Part shown: positions 30,644-34,785 of the stretch, in pieces | Layout: the number at the start of each line of letters is the position of its first letter | Position numbering within the stretch: position 1 is the stretch's first letter | From: Lentisphaerae bacterium RIFOXYA12_64_32 | GTDB taxonomy: Bacteria > Verrucomicrobiota > Lentisphaeria > Oligosphaerales > YB12-FULL-65-16 | Direction of reading: 5' to 3' | Assembly: GCA_001803235.1 (NCBI GenBank) | Contig: MHBL01000077.1 | Coordinates: forward strand, 1 to 34,785 | Length of the DNA stretch: 34,785 bases | Translations under genes and position numbers: made by a program | Notes under the pieces: model-generated | Database searches by the model: none | Told to the model about the DNA's origin: nothing | What the model saw: only the letters and a program-made list of their open reading frames with translations

Positions 30644-32977
30644 ATGTCGGATCGAGCGTTGACAGACAAGATCAGAGCTGAAGTCCTGGGTATGGGTATG
30701 GACCTGGTCGGATTTGCCCCGGTGTCGCGCTGGGAGCACGCCCCGTACCTGCTGAGTCCGCCGGCCATTCTGCCGGAGACCCAATCCGTCGTCGTGGGTG
30801 CGATCCACATCACGGACACGTGGACCGAGATGGGCGGCGAGCCGGAACCGCAGGACCGGAGTCCCGGCGGCTGGATGGACCAGAACTCACTGCTGGACCG
30901 GGTTTCGTACCGGATCGTGCGTGCGCTCAACGCGGCCGGGCACAAGGCGATCGGCGTCGCGTCGTCGAACATCTGGCGCTATCGCAAGTACGAGGGGATT
31001 CCGAGCCTGTTCGCGCCGGACCTGTCGCACATTCACGCGGCGGCGGCGGCGGGCTTGGGCGAGATCGGCTGGTCCGGGCTGCTGATCACGCCGGAGTTTG
31101 GGCCGCGGGTGCGGTTCGTCTCGATCGTGACCAGCGCCGATCTGGTGCCGACACCGATGTACGACGGACCGAAACTCTGCGACATGTGCATGGAGTGCGT
31201 CAAGCACTGCCCCACGGCGGCGCTGCGCAAGGAACTGGGCAAACCGCACGAGGTCAAGATCGGCGGCAAGACGTACAAGTACGCGAACAAGAACATGTGG
31301 CGTTGCGCCTGGGCGGAGCACTTCAACCTGGACCTGAACTCCGAGACGTTGAAGAACGCCGACTGCGTGAACGAAGAGCTGATCATGAAGGAAACGGTGG
31401 AGAAGGGCTGGCGCGGGCACGAGCGCGGTGTGTGCCAGAAGTGGTGCGTCCCGCCGCACCTGCGCACCCGGGATGCGAGCTTCGGCCGGCCCGAGAAACA
31501 GATCGCCATGAACCGCATCAACAAGCGCTACCCGGAAAACATGCCGACCTTGCGCAAGATGCGTGACGACGTCGTCGCGGCGGCGATCCGCATGGGCGCG
31601 GATGTCTGCGCCGTCGGCCCCGTGACTAAGGACATCGAGACGGTGCCCGGCTACACACTGCGGCGCGAAATGCCCGGGGCGCGCACGGTGATTTCGTTCG
31701 CCATGAGCTTCCCGCCGGAGCTGCGCCGCAGCGGCCCGCTGCAAGGCGCGGTGGGCACGCTCATGCACCACATCTGCCTGAGGATTGCGCGCATGGTTGA
31801 GGACTACGGCTATCACGCGACCTCGTACAATTGGGCGCACGACCTGGGTGAAATGGCCGGTCTCGGCAAGCGCGGGACGGGCGAGTTCCGCGAACTCGAG
31901 ACGCCGGAGTTCGGCAACTGCGTCATCACCGGCGCGGTCGTGACGGATGCGCTCCTGGACCCGACACCCGTGCCGGAAAAGGCCGACCGCCCGATCGCCG
32001 CCCGGACCTTGACGCCCAAAAGACTGCGCCAGCGCCTCGAAGCCGTGGCGGACGGGAACCTGGTCTCACTGCTGGGCGTGGCGCCGGTCGAGCGCTTCAG
32101 CAAAACCGTGGCGGACCTTAAGGCCAACGTGAACGAAGCGGAGCTGGGCGAGCGCGTCGACGACGTCGGACTGCCCGCGCACGGGCCGTGGAAGTCCAAG
32201 ATTGTCAAAGATACCGTGAAGATCAAGGGGCCGAAGGACTACATGCCCGAGGCCAAATCGGTCATTGTGTTCGGCATGCACACGCCGCAGGAGCTGGTGG
32301 ACAACACTGGCCTGCCGAAGAGCCAGCAGATCGGGACGTACGCATTCTGGCAGTACCAGACGTACCGCGAACTCTGCAATGCGGCGTTCTATATGGCCAA
32401 GTTCCTGAGCGCGCAAGGCCACAAGGTGCTCGCTGTTGATGACATGCTGGGCGTGGGCTCGCGCACCGCGACCCCGCGCGGCCGCTTCCCGGACCACCGC
32501 AGCAACGCCATCGAGGCGGTGGCCGCCGGCCTGGGCCAGATCGGCGCCAGCGGCGGACTGCTGACCCCTGAGTTTGGCGCGCAGCAACGACTGATGGTTC
32601 TGATCACGGATGCCGAACTGCCCGCGGACGAGGTGTACAAGGGCGCGGACCTGTGCGTGAAGTGCGGCGCCTGCGTGAAGAAGTGCCCGATGCATGCGTT
32701 CGAGAACACGGCGTTCGCCGTCCAGGTCGACGGCATCAAGATCAATGTGCCGCGGATCGAGCGGCACCGCTGCGACTGGTCGAAACGCTATAACCTGTGC
32801 CCGGACGAAGGCCCAGCGCTGCACGGCCTGAAGACCAATGTCCCGGCGCCCGAGGGCCGGCGGGTCACCATCGAAGACTTGGCCGCAGCCTGCGAAAAGA
32901 AAGACACGGTCGGCAAGCACACTCCGTGCACGATCGAGATGTGCACCCGGCACTGCCCGGCCGGCGCCGCGAAGTGA
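30644..32977 (+). CDS. Triplicated QueG/reductive-dehalogenase-like iron-sulfur protein
   Basis: A 777-residue cytoplasmic protein built from three similar modules (about residues 14-300, 304-455 and 459-777). Each opens with a (V/L)(C/L)xxGxAPV-like strand (DLVGFAPVSRW, DVCAVGPVTKD, SLLGVAPVERF) and has an internal GLG...LxTPEFG segment, as in epoxyqueuosine reductase and reductive-dehalogenase cores that bind cobalamin. Modules 1 and 3 carry ferredoxin motifs C179-x2-C-x2-C-x3-CP and C671-x2-C-x2-C-x3-CP. Each also has extra cysteines (CQKWC; CTIEMCTRHC) that could ligate a second cluster. Module 2 keeps ETPEFGNCVITGAVVTDALL but has no cluster. There is no twin-arginine signal. The ATG has GGAGG 8 bases upstream. 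Likely partner: the URO-D-family protein upstream. Confidence 0.85.
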   Translation: MSDRALTDKIRAEVLGMGMDLVGFAPVSRWEHAPYLLSPPAILPETQSVVVGAIHITDTWTEMGGEPEPQDRSPGGWMDQNSLLDRVSYRIVRALNAAGHKAIGVASSNIWRYRKYEGIPSLFAPDLSHIHAAAAAGLGEIGWSGLLITPEFGPRVRFVSIVTSADLVPTPMYDGPKLCDMCMECVKHCPTAALRKELGKPHEVKIGGKTYKYANKNMWRCAWAEHFNLDLNSETLKNADCVNEELIMKETVEKGWRGHERGVCQKWCVPPHLRTRDASFGRPEKQIAMNRINKRYPENMPTLRKMRDDVVAAAIRMGADVCAVGPVTKDIETVPGYTLRREMPGARTVISFAMSFPPELRRSGPLQGAVGTLMHHICLRIARMVEDYGYHATSYNWAHDLGEMAGLGKRGTGEFRELETPEFGNCVITGAVVTDALLDPTPVPEKADRPIAARTLTPKRLRQRLEAVADGNLVSLLGVAPVERFSKTVADLKANVNEAELGERVDDVGLPAHGPWKSKIVKDTVKIKGPKDYMPEAKSVIVFGMHTPQELVDNTGLPKSQQIGTYAFWQYQTYRELCNAAFYMAKFLSAQGHKVLAVDDMLGVGSRTATPRGRFPDHRSNAIEAVAAGLGQIGASGGLLTPEFGAQQRLMVLITDAELPADEVYKGADLCVKCGACVKKCPMHAFENTAFAVQVDGIKINVPRIERHRCDWSKRYNLCPDEGPALHGLKTNVPAPEGRRVTIEDLAAACEKKDTVGKHTPCTIEMCTRHCPAGAAK

Positions 32978-33009
32978 GGTAGCCGGGGTCCGACGAACTG
33001 CGAAAGACG

Positions 33010-33182
33010 CGCCGAACGGACAGTGGCGCGGGACCTCTGCGACCGCGGCAGGGTGCTCGGGGCCGTCTCGGCCCGAGGTCCTCGGCCGGGGACCGGCCCG
33101 AGCACCCCGCTTCGGCGCGGGACGCGCCGAGCCACGACGCGTTCGCCCGCACAAGTCAGTGCCTTTCGCGTATTTCGCAGTG
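33010..33182 (-). repeat. Dispersed repeat family E, copy 2 (inverted)
   Basis: The reverse complement of this stretch matches 5838-6056 in several blocks, including GGCGCGTCCCGCGCCG and GGTCCCGCGCCACTG. It begins 32 bases after the iron-sulfur gene stop. Confidence 0.75.
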
Positions 33183-33427
33183 CCCAACCGCAGGACGGTT
33201 CGTGCCGCTGGTCGACGTGGGGCGGGATCGAGAATTACTTGGTCAAGTCTACTTCTGGCCCCGGCCGCAGTGAGGACCGCAGGTGCAGCCCGTGGCTCGG
33301 AGAACCCCGCGCTGCGTGTCCGTCGTACTCGACAGACTCGTTGGCACCGCGGCAGACCGTGGCCATCGGCAACGGCATGTCAAGTGCGGCGGCAGAGAGG
33401 GCGAGATAGCGCCCGGCGACGACGCTT

Positions 33428-33494
33428 CCAGAGCCCGCTCCAAAGTCAAACCCCGCGCCAGCCCCTGGAGCGCCCGTGTCCTCGCGGGCTCTGG
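33428..33494. repeat. Family C palindrome, truncated copy
   Basis: The right arm at 33466-33490 matches the right arm at 24540-24564 in 24 of 25 positions. The left arm (33428-33441) has lost about 14 internal bases, so CCAGAGCCC still pairs with GGGCTCTGG and GCTCCA with TGGAGC, leaving an asymmetric bulge. Confidence 0.75.
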
Positions 33495-33655
33495 TCTCCT
33501 TCAGTTTCATGGGAGTCGCGGGTGGAACGACGGCGTGCTGGCCCATGCGTGAGACCCCCGTGGCCTTCTGCCACGGGTGAATCGGGTTCGCCCGCCAAAC
33601 GTAGGCGCCCCCCCCCCAACCGTTTGGTTTGCATACCGGCCGATCTGGCTATAGG

Positions 33656-33690
33656 TTAACATTTAACGTCCGATATTAGCTTTATATCGG
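33656..33690 (+). promoter_or_regulatory. AT-rich palindrome, possible promoter/operator region
   Basis: A perfect inverted repeat CCGATAT / ATATCGG (33670-33676 and 33684-33690, 7-base loop) follows TTAACA (33656-33661). Another CCGATATTGG is near 33722. The stretch is unusually AT-rich for this window and lies about 110 bases before the pseudopilin start. No well-spaced box pair can be fixed. Confidence 0.35.
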
Positions 33691-33798
33691 TAGACGCGCG
33701 AGAGTAGTTCACGTATGCAGCCCGATATTGGCTGGGGACACTGCATTTCTGTGTTGTGTACGCGTTGGATGTTTTCCGAACGGATTGCAGGCGGAATG

Positions 33799-34635
33799 AT
33801 GAAGCGTGATGCCAGGTTTACTCTCCTGGAGCTGGTGGTTGCCATCGGCATTATCGCGCTTCTGGTGGGGATCCTCGTTCCTGTCGTGGGAACGGTCCGG
33901 GAAAAGTCGCAGAAGACCGCCTGCGCCAGCAGCATCCGCAGCCTCTCGATGAGCGTGCAGCTTTACTGGAACGATTTTGGCACCTACCCGAGCGGTTGGC
34001 TTCGGCAGAACCTGTTCGGGCAGTACCACGATTCCGCGGAAGGCTTCGACTGCCCCTCCACGAAGAAGCCTTACGAACTGTTCTATGTGCCGCGGACTCC
34101 GACCGGGCTGGACCGGGTCTTTCTCAGTTGCGCCCGTCACCAACTCGCCGCCGCCGGCCCCGGCAAGGGGGTTCGCCCGGCTCCCGCGGGCGAAGTCCTG
34201 TTCAACGGTGTGCCGGTCGTCGGGGGCGCAACGATTGAGGATGGTCCGATCACGTTCGAGGACGGGACCACCGTGACGGTCAATGGCAAGGCCTTCGTTC
34301 TTGCCTCGTTCTACACGGAGATCCATCGCCTGTACAACGCCATGCGAGTGTTCGTGGACTACGACAAAGTGACACTGAACGCGACGGTTCCTGTCGGATC
34401 CAGTTTCGAAGCCATCGTCCCGGCTGCCACGATCACGGCCTCGGGCGCCACGCTTCAGATCAAGACCGACGTGCTGGGCGCATCCGGCAAAGTAAATGCG
34501 AAGATCAAAGTCACCGCCGGAGTTGCGGATGTCACCACGTGGAACGGTGAGGGTATGTCGGTGACACCGGCCTCCGGACAGGTGACGGTCATCGGCCCGG
34601 TCACCGACGCGCACCGCCTGCCACCGTGGCTCTGA
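33799..34635 (+). CDS. Prepilin-type N-terminal methylation-domain protein
   Basis: A 278-residue pilin-like protein with a very short leader: MKRDAR|FTLLELVVAIGIIALLVG, with E11 at mature position 5. The residue before the cut is arginine rather than glycine. The helix continues LVPVVGTVREKSQKTACASS. The rest is a globular part with cysteines (FDCPST and LSCARHQ) and a C-terminal beta-rich region (NAKIKVTAGVADVTTW). Unlike the pilin at 27570 it has no H-x9-DG ending, so it belongs to a different pseudopilin subgroup. ATG 33799 is favoured over 33796 by spacing from AGGCGG. It would sit in the inner membrane and join a type II secretion-like or pilus-like assembly. Confidence 0.85.
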   Translation: MKRDARFTLLELVVAIGIIALLVGILVPVVGTVREKSQKTACASSIRSLSMSVQLYWNDFGTYPSGWLRQNLFGQYHDSAEGFDCPSTKKPYELFYVPRTPTGLDRVFLSCARHQLAAAGPGKGVRPAPAGEVLFNGVPVVGGATIEDGPITFEDGTTVTVNGKAFVLASFYTEIHRLYNAMRVFVDYDKVTLNATVPVGSSFEAIVPAATITASGATLQIKTDVLGASGKVNAKIKVTAGVADVTTWNGEGMSVTPASGQVTVIGPVTDAHRLPPWL

Positions 34636-34683
34636 GGTATGGCTTCACCGCAGATCACGCGGACGGGGAGGGGCGGGTTTCTG

Positions 34684-34763
34684 GGTTGTTGGGTTGCTTG
34701 GGGGGATCCTCAGCAACTTGACAACCTAGTGCTCGGTCGCCAGAAATTCCCCCGCAATTCTGG
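34684..34763. repeat. Imperfect palindromes after the second pseudopilin
   Basis: GGTTGTTGGGTTGCT (34684-34698) pairs with AGCAACTTGACAACC (34712-34726) through two 6-bp stems around a 3-base internal loop. A second palindrome, CCAGAAATT / AATTCTGG (34740-34748 and 34756-34763), follows. Either could act as a terminator for the pilin gene; no clear T-run is present. The window then ends in an ATGGACAATGGACCATGG stutter. Confidence 0.5.
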
Positions 34764-34785
34764 ACTATGGACAATGGACCATGGT

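Larger units (their letters stand above)
32978..33798. other. Long gene-poor region of repeats and regulatory sequence
   Basis: These 821 bases hold a family E repeat (33010-33182), a possible gene relic on the minus strand (33235-33440, no start or catalytic motif I can recognise), a truncated family C palindrome (33428-33494), an 8-bp hairpin at 33557-33577, a run of 10 C at 33608-33617, and an AT-richer stretch (33650-33700) before the second pseudopilin. I find no convincing gene. Confidence 0.6.

Noticed and set aside
33235..33546. A minus-strand frame of 103 codons after the iron-sulfur gene
   Set aside because: The N-terminal part is a translated family C palindrome. The rest might be the tail of an old gene, but no family can be named and no start is supported.

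Overview
The window looks like a piece of a GC-rich bacterial chromosome from the PVC group (Lentisphaerota/Kiritimatiellota or Planctomycetota-like). This is inferred from the kind of genes present: two prepilin-type proteins (one with a C-terminal H-x9-DG motif), a giant secreted PQQ-type beta-propeller protein, a URO-D-family protein beside a QueG-like iron-sulfur protein, SGNH/sialate-esterase-type hydrolases, and many palindromic intergenic repeats. I cannot fix the genus. I see no rRNA, tRNA, phage module or CRISPR array.

Layout. 1-7786: a clan GH-D-type glycoside hydrolase (-), an amidohydrolase (+), a DegT-type PLP aminotransferase (-), an AraC regulator (+) and an IclR-type regulator (+). 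8092-13941: asnS and asnA (-), a peptidase U32 protein (-) and a MazF/RHH toxin-antitoxin pair (-). 14132-20254: a 1569-aa exported propeller protein, an ORF6N protein and a GDSL esterase (all -). 20438-24390 (+): a nucleotidyltransferase with an overlapping partner, a GNAT acetyltransferase, a sialate-esterase-like hydrolase, a 67-aa membrane protein and a second amidohydrolase. 24628-28322: a HEAT-repeat protein (-), a periplasmic Deg protease with two PDZ domains (+) and a pseudopilin (-). 28609-34635 (+): an IclR regulator, a URO-D-family protein and a 777-aa triplicated iron-sulfur protein that look like one regulated unit, then a second pseudopilin.

The most striking feature is the density of interspersed repeats. 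At least six families of long palindromic or mosaic elements and several short-period 'stutter' repeats lie in the gaps, mostly just after stop codons or between convergent genes. Several have become coding: the U32 gene carries three repeat blocks in frame, the sialate-esterase-like gene ends inside a repeat, and an IclR gene ends inside a GT-rich repeat. One family keeps its flanks while its palindromic core differs completely between copies.

The second point of interest is the IclR / URO-D-family / three-module QueG-like iron-sulfur cluster at 28541-32977. I infer a corrinoid-linked methyl-transfer or reductive pathway; the substrate cannot be read from the sequence.
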